Part shown: in pieces, positions 25,914 to 35,487 of the stretch
How the letters are laid out: every line of letters starts with the position of its first letter
How positions within the stretch are numbered: position 1 is the stretch's first letter
Assembly: GCF_900129155.1 (NCBI RefSeq)
Contig: NZ_FQVF01000022.1
Location: 1 to 64,000 of the forward strand
DNA from: Marinomonas polaris DSM 16579
Lineage (GTDB): Bacteria; Pseudomonadota; Gammaproteobacteria; Pseudomonadales; Marinomonadaceae
Length of the DNA stretch: 64,000 nucleotides
Direction: 5' to 3'
Translations under genes and position numbers: made by a program
The notes under the pieces: generated by a model
Told to the model about the DNA's origin: nothing
The model's input: only the letters and a program-made list of their open reading frames with translations
Databases searched by the model: none

Positions 25914-27059
25914 ATGACACCTAAAAGAGTAATCTCTGCTTTATTTCTAAGTTCTTCACTACTCGCACCGTTAGCAAACGCTGACATTAAAATTGGCGTA
26001 GTCACTTCCAGCACTGGGCCTATCGCCTTAGTGGGAATCCCTCAAAAAAATACCGTTGCACTACTCCCCACCTCCGCCGGAGGCGAAAAAATCTCCTATA
26101 TTTCACTGGATGACGGAAGCGACCCAACCGCAACAGTTAAAGCATTTAAAAAGCTAATTGACGAAGAACACGTAGATGCAATCATAGGGCCAAGTGGTTC
26201 AGGCAACGCAATGAGCGTTATTCAATTTGCGGCAGAATCAGGCACACCAATGCTGGCTCCAGTTGGGACTGCGGCCGTTGTACTGCCAATGACAGAACAA
26301 AAGAAATGGGTTTTTAAAACCACACAGAATGACGATCTAATTGCCGAAGCATTAGTCGAACAAATGAAATCAACCGGTATAAAAACCATTGGCCTCATCG
26401 GGACTGCAGATCCATACGGTGAGAACTGGGCCAAGGTAATGAAAGACCTTACCCAAAAAGCTGGCATTCAAATTGTAGCGAGCGAACAATTTCAGCGCCA
26501 AGATACATCCATGACAGGCCAGAGCTTAAAAATACTGATGGCCAGCCCAGATGCCGTTTTGATTGCCGCACCTGGAAGCTCTTCAGTGATGCCGCAAACC
26601 ACCCTTAAAGACCAAGGCTACAGCGGCAAAATCTACCAAACTCACGGCGCAGCACTAGATGCTTTTCTTCGACTTGGCGGCAAAGCAGTTGAAGGCACCA
26701 TCCTAGCAGCAAGTTCCATGCTGGTTTTAGATGAAGTACCAAACAGCCCTTCCAAAGAAATAGCTACAAAATACATTACCGACTACAAAAAACTCTACGG
26801 CGAAACACCGGCTACCTTTGGCGGTAACGTTCTAGATGCCGGACTACTCCTTCAAAACGCTATCCCAAGCGCACTAAAATCTGGCAAACCAGGCTCAGCC
26901 GAATTTCGTAACGCTCTTCGTGACGCACTGGAAAAAACCAAAGAAATGCCAGCAACACAAGGCGTTTACAACATGACAGCAGAAGACCACAGCGGCTTTG
27001 ACGAACGCGGTCGCGTTTTGATCACTGTCAAAAATGGCAAATGGGTACTACTAAAATAA
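25914..27059 (+). CDS. Branched-chain-type ABC importer, periplasmic binding protein
   Basis: A 381-residue periplasmic binding protein of the Leu/Ile/Val family (type I fold). A signal peptide ends near LAPLANA (about residue 23). The family pattern IKIGVVTSSTGP (25-36) and VDAIIGPSGSG (about 83-93) are clear. Members of this family bind amino acids, aromatic acids, urea or amides. Divergence from the iac operon suggests an aromatic acid such as indole-acetate, but this is inference. A hairpin after the stop codon probably keeps this transcript more abundant than the permease genes. Confidence 0.9.
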   Translation: MTPKRVISALFLSSSLLAPLANADIKIGVVTSSTGPIALVGIPQKNTVALLPTSAGGEKISYISLDDGSDPTATVKAFKKLIDEEHVDAIIGPSGSGNAMSVIQFAAESGTPMLAPVGTAAVVLPMTEQKKWVFKTTQNDDLIAEALVEQMKSTGIKTIGLIGTADPYGENWAKVMKDLTQKAGIQIVASEQFQRQDTSMTGQSLKILMASPDAVLIAAPGSSSVMPQTTLKDQGYSGKIYQTHGAALDAFLRLGGKAVEGTILAASSMLVLDEVPNSPSKEIATKYITDYKKLYGETPATFGGNVLDAGLLLQNAIPSALKSGKPGSAEFRNALRDALEKTKEMPATQGVYNMTAEDHSGFDERGRVLITVKNGKWVLLK

Positions 27060-27065
27060 TGCCCC

Positions 27066-27108
27066 CTCGACTTGGGGTGGGCACACAGCTCCAACCCACC
27101 CCAGCGAG
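27066..27108 (+). other. Intergenic hairpin after the binding-protein gene
   Basis: TGGGGTGGG (27073-27081) pairs perfectly with CCCACCCCA (27095-27103), extended by CTCG/CGAG at the base. There is no T-run after it, so it is more likely an mRNA-stabilising or attenuating hairpin than a full terminator. Such hairpins commonly raise binding-protein levels relative to permeases. Confidence 0.7.
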
Positions 27109-27174
27109 AATATAATTATAAATTTTGCGGCCACGAAGCCACAAAATCGATGAGAACAAAAGGAATCACACTAA

Positions 27175-28212
27175 ATGAACTTTCAGATCGCCACACTGCT
27201 TGGACAGGATGGCCTAACCAATGGGGCTATTTATGCCTTATTGGCCCTGTCTATTTTGCTGGTTTTTACAGTCACACGAATATTGCTTATTCCACTAGGC
27301 GAGTTCGTAACGTTTGGCGCACTAACAATGGCCGCCATGCAGATGGGTAAAGCCCCAAAATTAGAATGGCTCCTACTCGGTCTTGTTTTGATCGATTGCG
27401 CCTTAGATTTGTATCAACAAATCAAACATCACATCGATCGAAACAAGATGAAAAAAATAGCCCTCAAACTCGGCTATGCCTTTGTAATGATAGGCTTATT
27501 AAATAATTTGTCTTTGGCAGAAATCCCAATGGCTTGCCAAGTTTTATTAACGCTTTGCCTAATCGTGCCACTTGGCCCAATTATGTATCGTCTGTTTTTC
27601 CAACCTCTTGCAGACGCACCAGCACTGGTTTTATTGATTGTCTCCATTGCGCTCCATGTCGCCATGGTAGGCGTCGGTCTATTATTATTTGGGCCTGAAG
27701 GCGCCCGCACACAACCCTTCTCAGATACGGGTTTCCGCCTAGGTACCGTGATGCTGAAGAGCCAAACCCTATGGGTTATTCTGGTCTCTATCTTCCTCAT
27801 TGTGACCTTATTCATCGCTTTTGAACGCACACTTTACGGCAAGGCACTTCGCGCCACAGCAGTAAACCGAATGGGCGCTCGCTTGCAAGGTATTTCACCC
27901 GTATTTGCTGGTAAGGCCACTTTCGCTCTAGCCGCTTTTATCGGCAGTGCGTCGGGTATTTTAATTGCCCCAATCACCACACTTTATTATGACTCCGGCT
28001 TCATCATCAGCTTAAAAGGCTTCGTCGGCGCCATTATTGGCGGCCTTGTCAGCTACCCAATTGCGGCTATTGGTGCGGTTGCTGTTGGTATGATCGAAGC
28101 TTTTTCCATGTTTTGGGCGAGCAATTACAAAGAAATCATCGTTTTCACCCTGATTATTCCATTCCTAATCTGGCGCTCGATGAACAGCCATCATGTAGAG
28201 GATGACGAATAA
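27175..28212 (+). CDS. ABC importer permease, LivH type
   Basis: A 345-residue inner-membrane permease of the LivH family, with [24 protein letters not shown] at the N-terminus typical of the group and the EAA-like loop region near [19 protein letters not shown]. It is longer than common LivH proteins (about 290-310) because of an inserted segment at about 60-105 that includes a polar stretch [17 protein letters not shown]. The gene is directly followed by the LivM-LivG fusion with no gap. Confidence 0.88.
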   Translation: MNFQIATLLGQDGLTNGAIYALLALSILLVFTVTRILLIPLGEFVTFGALTMAAMQMGKAPKLEWLLLGLVLIDCALDLYQQIKHHIDRNKMKKIALKLGYAFVMIGLLNNLSLAEIPMACQVLLTLCLIVPLGPIMYRLFFQPLADAPALVLLIVSIALHVAMVGVGLLLFGPEGARTQPFSDTGFRLGTVMLKSQTLWVILVSIFLIVTLFIAFERTLYGKALRATAVNRMGARLQGISPVFAGKATFALAAFIGSASGILIAPITTLYYDSGFIISLKGFVGAIIGGLVSYPIAAIGAVAVGMIEAFSMFWASNYKEIIVFTLIIPFLIWRSMNSHHVEDDE

Positions 28213-30012
28213 ATGAAATCGCGTAATTTAATTATTTTTGGCTTAGTCGTACTTGCCATTGCACCTCAAGTGCTACCAACATTTCAGGTCACTCTACTTA
28301 ACTATATTGGTCTATACGCATTAGTCGTACTTGGCCTAGTATTACTCACAGGTGTAGGCGGCATGACCAGCTTTGGTCAGGCAGCTTTTGTTGGGCTTGG
28401 CGCTTATTCCACTGCTTACCTAACCACCACAGAACAACTACCGAGCTGGCTAGCCTGGTCGGCAGGATCACCTTGGGTCGGGCTGCTTATTGGTTTGCTA
28501 TTAACGGCAGCCGTTGCTTTATTCCTTGGCGCACTCACCCTTAAATTATCAGGTCACTATTTACCACTAGGCACCATTGCTTGGGGCATTTCGCTGTATT
28601 ACTTGTTTGGCACCATGAGTTCTATGGGCGGACATACAGGGATTAGCGGTTTACCTTCTTTAAGTCTGTTTGGCGTTCTTCTCGATAAAGGGGAAAAGAT
28701 TTATTACTTAATTTGGGCGATTCTGATGTTGGCGGTCTGGATTACCAGCAACCTACTAAATTCCCGTGAAGGTCGCGCCATTCGCGCCCTAAAAGGCGGT
28801 CAATTAATGGCAGAATCCATGGGCGTAAATACCTTTCGCTCAAAGATGGTTATTTTCTTGATCTCCGCTCTGTTTGCTGCCATTTCTGGCTGGCTTTACG
28901 CGCACACGCAACGCTTTGTTAACCCAACACCTTTTGGTCTTAGCATGGGTATTGATTACCTATTTATGGCATTGGTTGGTGGCGTTGGCAGCGTCTGGGG
29001 GGCACTACTTGGCGCAGGCATTTTGACCATGCTCAAACAATGGCTACAAGACTGGCTACCTCTTATTATGGGTGGAAACGGCCAATACGAATCCATTGTG
29101 TTGGGCCTATTAATCATTTTCATGATGCAACGCTCACCCGGCGGCATTTGGCCTTTATTAGTGAAATTTGCACCAGCGTCGTGGCGCAATCAAGACCACA
29201 TAAAAATAAACCCATCTGCCACAGAACTATCACGCCGTGAATTACCACAAAAAGGCAAATTAGTTTTAGAAGCTTGCAATGTTACTCGCCGCTTCGGTGG
29301 TCTAATTGCCAATAACGAGATGAATCTTCAGCTGCACGCAGGTGAAGTACTTGCCCTCATCGGCCCAAATGGCGCAGGCAAAAGCACCATGTTCAACCAA
29401 CTGTCTGCCGTCGATACACCCAATGATGGCGAAGTGCTCTTTTTGAATCAAAGCCTAAAAGGCAAAAGCTCTCGCCAAGTCGCTCAAATGGGCATGAGCC
29501 GCACCTTTCAGCATGTAAAATTACTGACCTCCATGACGGTGTTAGAGAACGTCGCACTAGGTGCACACATGCGCGGCAACAAGGGCATCATCAGCTCCGC
29601 ACTACATCTTGAACGTGACGAAGAGCAACGCCTTCTTAAAGAATCCCAATACCAGCTTGAACGCGTCGGATTAGGCGAACACCTTTATACCGAAGCAGGT
29701 AGCCTATCTCTTGGGCAGCAACGCATCCTTGAAATTGCTCGCGCACTTTGCGCCGACCCATGTGTATTACTGCTAGATGAACCAGCAGCAGGGCTTCGCC
29801 ATCAGGAAAAACAAGCACTAGCAGAACTACTCAAGAAACTCCGCGAAGAAGGCTTGGCTATTCTCTTGGTTGAGCACGACATGGACTTTGTTATGAACCT
29901 TGCTGATCGAATTGTGGTGATGGAGTTTGGTGAAAAAATTGCCGAAGGCTTACCAGAAGAAATTCAAACCAACCCTGCCGTTTTAGAAGCCTACTTGGGA
30001 GGTGTCGAATAA
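28213..30012 (+). CDS. ABC importer LivM-LivG fusion (permease plus ATPase)
   Basis: A 599-residue fusion. Residues 1-320 are a LivM-type permease with eight or more membrane segments; residues 350-599 are a LivG-type ATPase with Walker A GPNGAGKST (384-392), signature LSLGQQR and Walker B LLLDEP (about 519-524). The two are separate genes in many bacteria, so the fusion fixes permease and ATPase at one-to-one. It starts immediately after the LivH stop, and its own stop overlaps the LivF start codon. Confidence 0.92.
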   Translation: MKSRNLIIFGLVVLAIAPQVLPTFQVTLLNYIGLYALVVLGLVLLTGVGGMTSFGQAAFVGLGAYSTAYLTTTEQLPSWLAWSAGSPWVGLLIGLLLTAAVALFLGALTLKLSGHYLPLGTIAWGISLYYLFGTMSSMGGHTGISGLPSLSLFGVLLDKGEKIYYLIWAILMLAVWITSNLLNSREGRAIRALKGGQLMAESMGVNTFRSKMVIFLISALFAAISGWLYAHTQRFVNPTPFGLSMGIDYLFMALVGGVGSVWGALLGAGILTMLKQWLQDWLPLIMGGNGQYESIVLGLLIIFMMQRSPGGIWPLLVKFAPASWRNQDHIKINPSATELSRRELPQKGKLVLEACNVTRRFGGLIANNEMNLQLHAGEVLALIGPNGAGKSTMFNQLSAVDTPNDGEVLFLNQSLKGKSSRQVAQMGMSRTFQHVKLLTSMTVLENVALGAHMRGNKGIISSALHLERDEEQRLLKESQYQLERVGLGEHLYTEAGSLSLGQQRILEIARALCADPCVLLLDEPAAGLRHQEKQALAELLKKLREEGLAILLVEHDMDFVMNLADRIVVMEFGEKIAEGLPEEIQTNPAVLEAYLGGVE

Positions 30013-30773
30013 TGACTCAAGCTACAGAAAAAAATTTACTCGACGTCAGCGGCCTTCGTGTTGCTTATGGCAAAGTGGAAGCACTAACCGGTATCGATCT
30101 GACCTTAAAAGAGGGGAAACTGGTGACTGTTATCGGTCCAAATGGCGCAGGCAAAACCACATTACTGTCCGCCATCATGGGAATCTTACCTTCCAAAGGC
30201 ACCATTCGCTTTAACGGTAAAGACTTCATCAGCCCAGATGTTGAAACTCTGGTTGGCCATGGGCTTGGCTTAGTTCCCGAAAAGCGCGAATTATTTTCCA
30301 CCATGACAGTTCAGGACAATCTATTGCTGGGTGCGTTTCAACGCTATCGCCGTGGTGATAAAAGCTACGACCAAACCTTGAGCGAAATTTACAGCCTTTT
30401 CCCTCGTTTATGGGAACGACGCCAACAGCAAGCTGGCACGTTATCAGGCGGAGAACGTCAAATGCTTGCCATTGGTCGGGCCATGATGAGTAAACCAAAG
30501 CTCTTGATGCTAGACGAGCCTAGCCTTGGGCTAGCGCCATTAATTACGCGAGAGATTTTTCGTATTTTTGCAGATTTACGCCGCCAAGGTGTCTCCATAC
30601 TTCTGGTGGAACAAAACGCGCGTGCAGCACTAAAAGTAGCTGATTACGCTTATGTTCTTGAAGGTGGGCAGGTAGCAATGCAAGGCCCTGCAGCAGAGCT
30701 TGCCAATGACCCTAAAGTCATAGAGGCCTATCTTGGCCTAGCCAGCAAACACCAAGAATTACTTTCTAGTTAA
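30012..30773 (+). CDS. ABC importer ATPase, LivF type
   Basis: A 253-residue ATPase with Walker A GPNGAGKTT, signature LSGGERQ and Walker B LLMLDEPSLG, plus the family-specific VPEKRELFSTMTVQDNL stretch. It pairs with the ATPase domain of the LivMG fusion. Its ATG overlaps the upstream stop (ATAATG), indicating translational coupling. It completes the importer; a modest hairpin follows at 30823. Confidence 0.92.
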   Translation: MTQATEKNLLDVSGLRVAYGKVEALTGIDLTLKEGKLVTVIGPNGAGKTTLLSAIMGILPSKGTIRFNGKDFISPDVETLVGHGLGLVPEKRELFSTMTVQDNLLLGAFQRYRRGDKSYDQTLSEIYSLFPRLWERRQQQAGTLSGGERQMLAIGRAMMSKPKLLMLDEPSLGLAPLITREIFRIFADLRRQGVSILLVEQNARAALKVADYAYVLEGGQVAMQGPAAELANDPKVIEAYLGLASKHQELLSS

Positions 30774-30822
30774 GATCGTCAACAACATTAAGTAAACAGG
30801 CAAGAAGCTTATTACTAAACAC

Positions 30823-30856
30823 GAGAAAGCACTCTTTTTAGAGCCTTTCTCATTTT
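30823..30856 (+). terminator. Probable terminator after the ABC importer
   Basis: GAGAAAG and CTC pair with GAG and CTTTCTC around a TTTTTA loop with a small internal bulge, followed by ATTTT. The T-run is short, so read-through into the next genes is likely. Confidence 0.55.
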
Positions 30857-30874
30857 CAAACGGAAAAATTGATT

Positions 30875-31858
30875 ATGAATATTTGTATCGCAGGAGCCGG
30901 CGCTATTGGGTGCACACTAGCCGCCCGCCTAGCAAAATCTGGCCAAACCGTGAATGTTCTTGCTAGAGGAACCACCCTCGAAGCCATTCAGAAAAAAGGC
31001 ATTCATCTCACCGACATAGACGGTGAGCATAAAGTCACAGTTAACGCTTCCGATTCAGCAAAAGAACTTGGCCCGCAAGATATTATTTTCATCTGCACTA
31101 AGGCGCCTGCCTTGCCCGCCATGCTTAAACTCATTACCCCCATGCTGCATGAAAAGACAATTGTCATTCCTGTTGTGAACGGCATTCCATGGTGGTATTT
31201 CCAAGGCATTGAAGGACGTTTTTCTGGCGATAGCATTCAAGCCATTGATCCTGAAGGCTCAGTCAGTAAATTGCTTCCTCATACTCACCTAATTGGCTGC
31301 GTGGTATTTATTACCGCATTTAGAAACTCGCCGGGCGTCGTTACTTCAACCAACCCGCACCTAATCGTACTTGGTGAAATAAATCACCAAATGAGCGAAC
31401 GACTTGAGCAAGTTCGCACAGTAATTGAAGACGCAGGCATCGAAGCCCGCGCTACTGATAATATTCGTGATCAGATATGGACTAAAGTGGCGGCCAACAT
31501 CACCTCTAACCCACTTTCAGTTGTCACCAAAGGCACGTTAGAACAACTTTACGCTGATGATCGCCTAAAGCCTCTCGTTCGCAGAATGCTCGACGAAGTT
31601 CTACTCATTGCCGCCGCCTATGGTGCACGAATTCGTTTTGATCCTCATACTTTTATGGAGCTTGGTGCAGGCATGGGCGCTGTCAAAACCTCCATGCTAC
31701 AAGACTACGAAGCTGGCCAACCTTTAGAGCTCGACGCTATCGGCTATTCGGTATTGGAGCTGGCAAACAAGGTAGACATTCCCATGATCGCCACACAAAA
31801 CCTGTTGGATTTAACTCAATTTATTGCGGCACAACCACAAACTCAAAAGCAACTTTAA
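30875..31858 (+). CDS. Ketopantoate reductase-like oxidoreductase (ApbA/PanE family)
   Basis: A 327-residue NADP-dependent reductase. N-terminal Rossmann motif GAGAIGCTLA (about 7-16), then the PanE-type features IFICTKAPALP, VVNGIPWW and, in the C-terminal helical domain, KVAANITSNPLS. Classic PanE makes pantoate, but paralogues in catabolic clusters reduce other 2-oxoacids. Its place between an importer and a class II aldolase suggests the latter. The ATG at 30875 is preferred to the TTG at 30869 because GGAAAA is better spaced from it. Confidence 0.82.
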   Translation: MNICIAGAGAIGCTLAARLAKSGQTVNVLARGTTLEAIQKKGIHLTDIDGEHKVTVNASDSAKELGPQDIIFICTKAPALPAMLKLITPMLHEKTIVIPVVNGIPWWYFQGIEGRFSGDSIQAIDPEGSVSKLLPHTHLIGCVVFITAFRNSPGVVTSTNPHLIVLGEINHQMSERLEQVRTVIEDAGIEARATDNIRDQIWTKVAANITSNPLSVVTKGTLEQLYADDRLKPLVRRMLDEVLLIAAAYGARIRFDPHTFMELGAGMGAVKTSMLQDYEAGQPLELDAIGYSVLELANKVDIPMIATQNLLDLTQFIAAQPQTQKQL

Positions 31859-31895
31859 AATTAACAACACATAAAACAACATAAAGGGAACACAA

Positions 31896-32657
31896 ATGAG
31901 CAACCCAGTGAACCGCCCAACCCACATTAGCGAAGAAGAATGGGCTCTTCGTGTTAAATTAGCTCACTGCTACCACCTAATAGACTTTTTTGGCTGGACA
32001 GAGACCATTTTCAACCACATTTCCGCTCGCCTCCCCCACATTGAAGGCGAGTATCTAGTTAATCCATTTGGTCTAAATTATACAGAAATCACTCCAGAAA
32101 ATTTGATCAAGGTGGATGTCAACGGCCACAAACTGGATGACTCGCCATATGATGGCAACCCTGCTGGCTTTGCTCTTCACGGAGCCATTCATGCAGCACG
32201 AGAAGACATACACTGCGTCATCCACACCCACACCAATGAAGTCTCAGCAATTGCGATGAAAAAACAGGGTTTCACCCACGATAGCTTTTACGGCGCACAA
32301 CTTTATGGCCGCGTTGGCTACCACGCATTTGAAGGCATTACTCTCTTTGAAGATGAAAAAGGCCGCATGCTTGAAAGTCTCGGACAGAAACACATTCTAG
32401 TCTTACGAAATCACGGTATCGCAGTTGGCGAATTTGACATAGAACGTACTTTTTTCCTTTTATGGACAGTGCAGCGCGCCGCAGAAATTCAAGTCACCTC
32501 TGGTGCACTTGGCGGTGAAGATGTATTACTAGAACAAAGTATTCGCGAAAAATGCGCAGATTTAACGCAAATGTTAATTAAAGATAGCGGCTTTGCAGAC
32601 AAATTCTATAACGCCATGGTTCGCAAAATGGAAGCCGAAAAAGGCCCCTGCTGGTAG
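31896..32657 (+). CDS. Class II aldolase/adducin-family protein
   Basis: A 253-residue protein of the class II aldolase (AraD/FucA) family. The zinc-binding pattern HTHT in HCVIHTHTNE and the later LRNHGIAVGE histidine are present, with a proton-donor-like tyrosine region following GAQLYGR. Family members cleave or decarboxylate sugar phosphates and oxoacids, and many catabolic versions have unassigned substrates. AAAGGGA precedes the ATG. It is probably cotranscribed with the PanE-like gene 37 bases upstream. Confidence 0.85.
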   Translation: MSNPVNRPTHISEEEWALRVKLAHCYHLIDFFGWTETIFNHISARLPHIEGEYLVNPFGLNYTEITPENLIKVDVNGHKLDDSPYDGNPAGFALHGAIHAAREDIHCVIHTHTNEVSAIAMKKQGFTHDSFYGAQLYGRVGYHAFEGITLFEDEKGRMLESLGQKHILVLRNHGIAVGEFDIERTFFLLWTVQRAAEIQVTSGALGGEDVLLEQSIREKCADLTQMLIKDSGFADKFYNAMVRKMEAEKGPCW

Positions 32658-32833
32658 CCTCCCCCAAAAATAGCCAACCTTAATAGCCAACCAAGAGTTG
32701 GCTATTTCACAAAACACACCCTTACTTTTTATTGCAATTGAGAATCATTATTGATATAAATGCTTGATGTTTCAATTGACTAAAAACGTCATTTTTTGTA
32801 CATTCTATCACTTATAAGAAGCAAGGATTTTTA

Positions 32834-33322
32834 ATGACCAGCAAACCTAGAGCTCCACGAAGTCAACGATATAACCCTGCAAGTGAAGATTTCCACAAAG
32901 AAGACTTTCCCTTTTACTGGCTAAATCAAGTTCATGGTCGCTATAGTGTCGCTGTTGAAAAAGCACTAAAAAAAGTCAATCTTGACATCCCAAGGTGGCG
33001 AATTCTGTTCACTTTGAAGGAAGAAGGCACCTGTAGCGTTTCGCAAATCGCAGTACACGCCATAGCCAAACTTCCTACCGTTACAAAAATCATCCAACGC
33101 ATGAAACAAGATGGTCTTGTAGACACAAGAGTTAGAAGTGATGATGGTCGTGTTACTGAAGTCATGCTTACTGAAAAAGGCATCAACGCAGTTGAAGACA
33201 TTCGCTTTATCACCAAAGATTTATTCAAACAAAGCTTTAAAGGCATGACCGAAGCAAAAATAAAAAGGCTCAACAAACTACTGGAAGAGCTATTTCACAA
33301 TTTACCCGAGCACTACAGCTAA
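32834..33322 (+). CDS. MarR-family regulator, candidate IacR
   Basis: A 162-residue winged-helix regulator. The helix-turn-helix lies at about 64-90 (CSVSQIAVHAIAKLPTVTKIIQRM), followed by the wing DTRVRSDDGRVTEVMLTEKG. MarR proteins bind palindromes as dimers and are released by aromatic acids. In indole-acetate clusters the regulator IacR is of this family, so this is the best candidate; the distance from iacA (about 7.5 kb) is a caution. It has its own leader and terminator. Confidence 0.85.
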   Translation: MTSKPRAPRSQRYNPASEDFHKEDFPFYWLNQVHGRYSVAVEKALKKVNLDIPRWRILFTLKEEGTCSVSQIAVHAIAKLPTVTKIIQRMKQDGLVDTRVRSDDGRVTEVMLTEKGINAVEDIRFITKDLFKQSFKGMTEAKIKRLNKLLEELFHNLPEHYS

Positions 33323-33366
33323 AAGCAGAAACTCTTCAATAGAACCACAAACACATCCTTTTAAAC

Positions 33367-33417
33367 GCACCAAAGTTAGTTTGAACGAGATTATCGCTCA
33401 AACTCGGTGCATTTTTG
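33367..33417 (+). terminator. Terminator after the MarR gene
   Basis: A long stem: GCACC with GGTGC at the base and AGTTTGA.CGA with CG.TCAAACT above, followed by ATTTTTG. Confidence 0.8.
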
Positions 33418-33618
33418 TATCTTTTAATTTGTTATCTTTTCGAAAAACCCACTCTCAAGAAATATATCCTTACTTACGATCTTAGATTAATTATAGAACA
33501 CCAAAAAAAAATACAACCAACTGAAATATAAAGATTTTATTCATATATTTATGTTTTTAAACCATCAACAAATACTAATTCAAACTCAAAAAAGCCCACA
33601 TAATTAACAAAATATGGT

Positions 33619-33635
33619 TTGGCACAATACTTGAA
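33619..33635 (+). promoter_or_regulatory. Candidate sigma-54 promoter (-24/-12)
   Basis: TTGGCAC-N5-TTGAA matches the -24/-12 consensus TGGCAC-N5-TTGCA except for the late -12 bases. It lies about 170 bases before the TRAP binding-protein start. Sigma-54 control is common for dicarboxylate and TRAP transport genes; no enhancer-binding activator is adjacent. Confidence 0.5.
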
Positions 33636-33804
33636 TGCATGAATATTTACTTGAACATTCAATTAAAAATGTGTTTCTATAAAAATGCATTATGACTCTC
33701 ACAAGAGAATCAAATTAAAGTTCAAATAAAAATTATCGCGGATCAAACCGCTAAATGCAGCTCAAACTATTTCTAGATAGTGAGCATCTACGAGGATACC
33801 CCCA

Positions 33805-34839
33805 ATGCCTTACAAGCCATTAGTTACTGCGTTTTTCTCATCAATAGCCATTATTGGATCCATGGGAGCAACCGCTTCCTCGGTTCGTCTAGACATCCAA
33901 AGCGCTTGGCCACTTACCCTACCCGCCAGTGGACAGAGCGCCCAGCACTTAGCTGACAGGATCAAAACAACTTCAGAAGACATTAAAGTAAAACTCTACT
34001 CTGCTGGAAAATTGGTCCCACCACTAGAAATATTTGACGCCGTTCAGCAAGGAACCCTAGACGCAGGCTATACATCGCCTCTGTACGTTGCTGGACGATT
34101 CCCAGCTTTACAGCTGTTTGGTGGCGTTCCATTTGGCCCATCAGCACTAGAGTATTTAGATTGGATCTATAACGGCGGCGGTTTAGCAATTTGGCGTGAC
34201 ATCTATGCCAAGCAAGGCGTTGTAACAGTTCCATGCGGTCTAATGGATGCGGAAGCTGGAGGCTGGTACAACTTTGAAATCAATAGTACTGATGATTTGA
34301 AAGGTAAAAAAATCCGCTTCGCAGGACTTGCTGGCGAAGTCATGAAAAAAGCCGGCGCATCGGTGGTTCTTCTTGGTGGTGGCGATATTTACCCTAACCT
34401 AGAACGTGGTGTCATAGATGGAACCGAGTTCTCTATGCCTGCGATTGACGCTGCTATGGGCTTCGAAAAAGTAGCTAAATATTACTACCTACCTGGCTGG
34501 CACCAACCTGCTGCAATCAATGAGCTAATCATCAACAAACGCAAATGGGACTCTATGAGCGCAGCACAACAAGGCTTGATCGAAGACACTTGTCGTGAAA
34601 CTCAACTATGGACAATCTCTTCCACCACGATAGCCAATGCCGATGCCATTAATAAATTTAAAGCAGCTGGCACTCAAATTAAAGCCTTCCCTCCTGCCGT
34701 TCTCGCTGCATTTAAAAAAGGCACAGACGAAGTAATGAATGAAGAAGCGAATAAAGATGCTGACTTCAAACGCACTCTAGATTCTCTCAATAGCTACCGT
34801 GAAAAAGTGTCTCTGTGGACTGAATATAAAGGCAATTAA
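33805..34839 (+). CDS. TRAP transporter substrate-binding protein (DctP family)
   Basis: A 344-residue periplasmic DctP-family protein. A signal peptide covers about residues 1-24 (ATAS end). The family pattern includes RIKTTSEDIKVKLYSAGKL, the arginine-bearing strand DDLKGKKIRFAG (Arg binds the substrate carboxylate) and INELIINKRKWDSM. TRAP binding proteins capture organic acids for sodium-driven uptake. The gene heads a DctP-Q-M operon next to the aromatic-acid catabolic block; the exact ligand is unknown. Confidence 0.9.
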   Translation: MPYKPLVTAFFSSIAIIGSMGATASSVRLDIQSAWPLTLPASGQSAQHLADRIKTTSEDIKVKLYSAGKLVPPLEIFDAVQQGTLDAGYTSPLYVAGRFPALQLFGGVPFGPSALEYLDWIYNGGGLAIWRDIYAKQGVVTVPCGLMDAEAGGWYNFEINSTDDLKGKKIRFAGLAGEVMKKAGASVVLLGGGDIYPNLERGVIDGTEFSMPAIDAAMGFEKVAKYYYLPGWHQPAAINELIINKRKWDSMSAAQQGLIEDTCRETQLWTISSTTIANADAINKFKAAGTQIKAFPPAVLAAFKKGTDEVMNEEANKDADFKRTLDSLNSYREKVSLWTEYKGN

Positions 34840-34929
34840 CTTCAAATAAAACCGAGAGATACATGACGTCTTTCTCAGTTTTATTCTTTAACGTCTACTA
34901 ATCCGCCTTACACAATCGGAGCTATTTTG

Positions 34930-35487
34930 ATGTACACCATAAACTCCATTGCTGACAAAATCGGAGCTTTTTCCGTTGCTGTCGGCAAAGCTGGCTCACT
35001 TATTCTGCCCATTTTAATCCTCACCATCTTGATAAACGTGATATTGCGCTACGTTTTCAATATCGGCTTGGTGGAACTAGAAGAAGTTCAATGGCACCTA
35101 AATGCCATCGTTGTTATGTCCTGCTTAGCCTATACCTACCAAGCGGATGAACACATTCGTGTTGATATTTTTCACAATAGATTCAGCCCTAAACGTCGTG
35201 CATGGGTCGAGATTCTTGGTATCTTATTTTTGTTTTTCCCTTATACCATTCTCGTTTCATGGCACGCATGGGAAATCACCACTTATTCTTGGTCATTACG
35301 TGAAGGCTCCCCAATGCCTTCTGGATTGCCCGCTCGCTATATCATCAAGGGTGTTATGGCTCTCGGCTTGAGCCTTTTAGCACTGCAAGGTGTTGCGATT
35401 TTTTTCCGCAATATTGCTTTTTTAATTCAACCCAACGCTGTCTCCGCCTCATCGACTCCTGCGGAAAAGGGATCGCATCATGAATGA
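34930..35487 (+). CDS. TRAP transporter small permease (DctQ)
   Basis: A 185-residue protein with four membrane segments, the DctQ hallmark. The EEVQWHLNAIVVMSCLAYTYQADEHIRVD stretch, in parts, matches the family's second and third helices. It bridges the binding protein and the large permease. The ATG at 34930 is chosen because CGGAG precedes it by eight bases. Its last eight bases overlap the DctM gene. Confidence 0.9.
   Translation: MYTINSIADKIGAFSVAVGKAGSLILPILILTILINVILRYVFNIGLVELEEVQWHLNAIVVMSCLAYTYQADEHIRVDIFHNRFSPKRRAWVEILGILFLFFPYTILVSWHAWEITTYSWSLREGSPMPSGLPARYIIKGVMALGLSLLALQGVAIFFRNIAFLIQPNAVSASSTPAEKGSHHE

Larger units (their letters stand above)
33323..33804. promoter_or_regulatory. 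Control region before the TRAP transporter
   Basis: A 482-base gap. It begins with the MarR gene terminator (33367-33417), then an AT-rich segment with a candidate sigma-54 promoter at 33619-33635 and a TTGAATG/CATTCAA inverted repeat at 33631-33662. No ORF was seen. Confidence 0.6.

Noticed and set aside
32734-32752. Possible Fur box before the MarR gene
   Set aside because: It matches the consensus at about 14 of 19 positions in AT-rich DNA, with no iron-related gene nearby; too weak to list.
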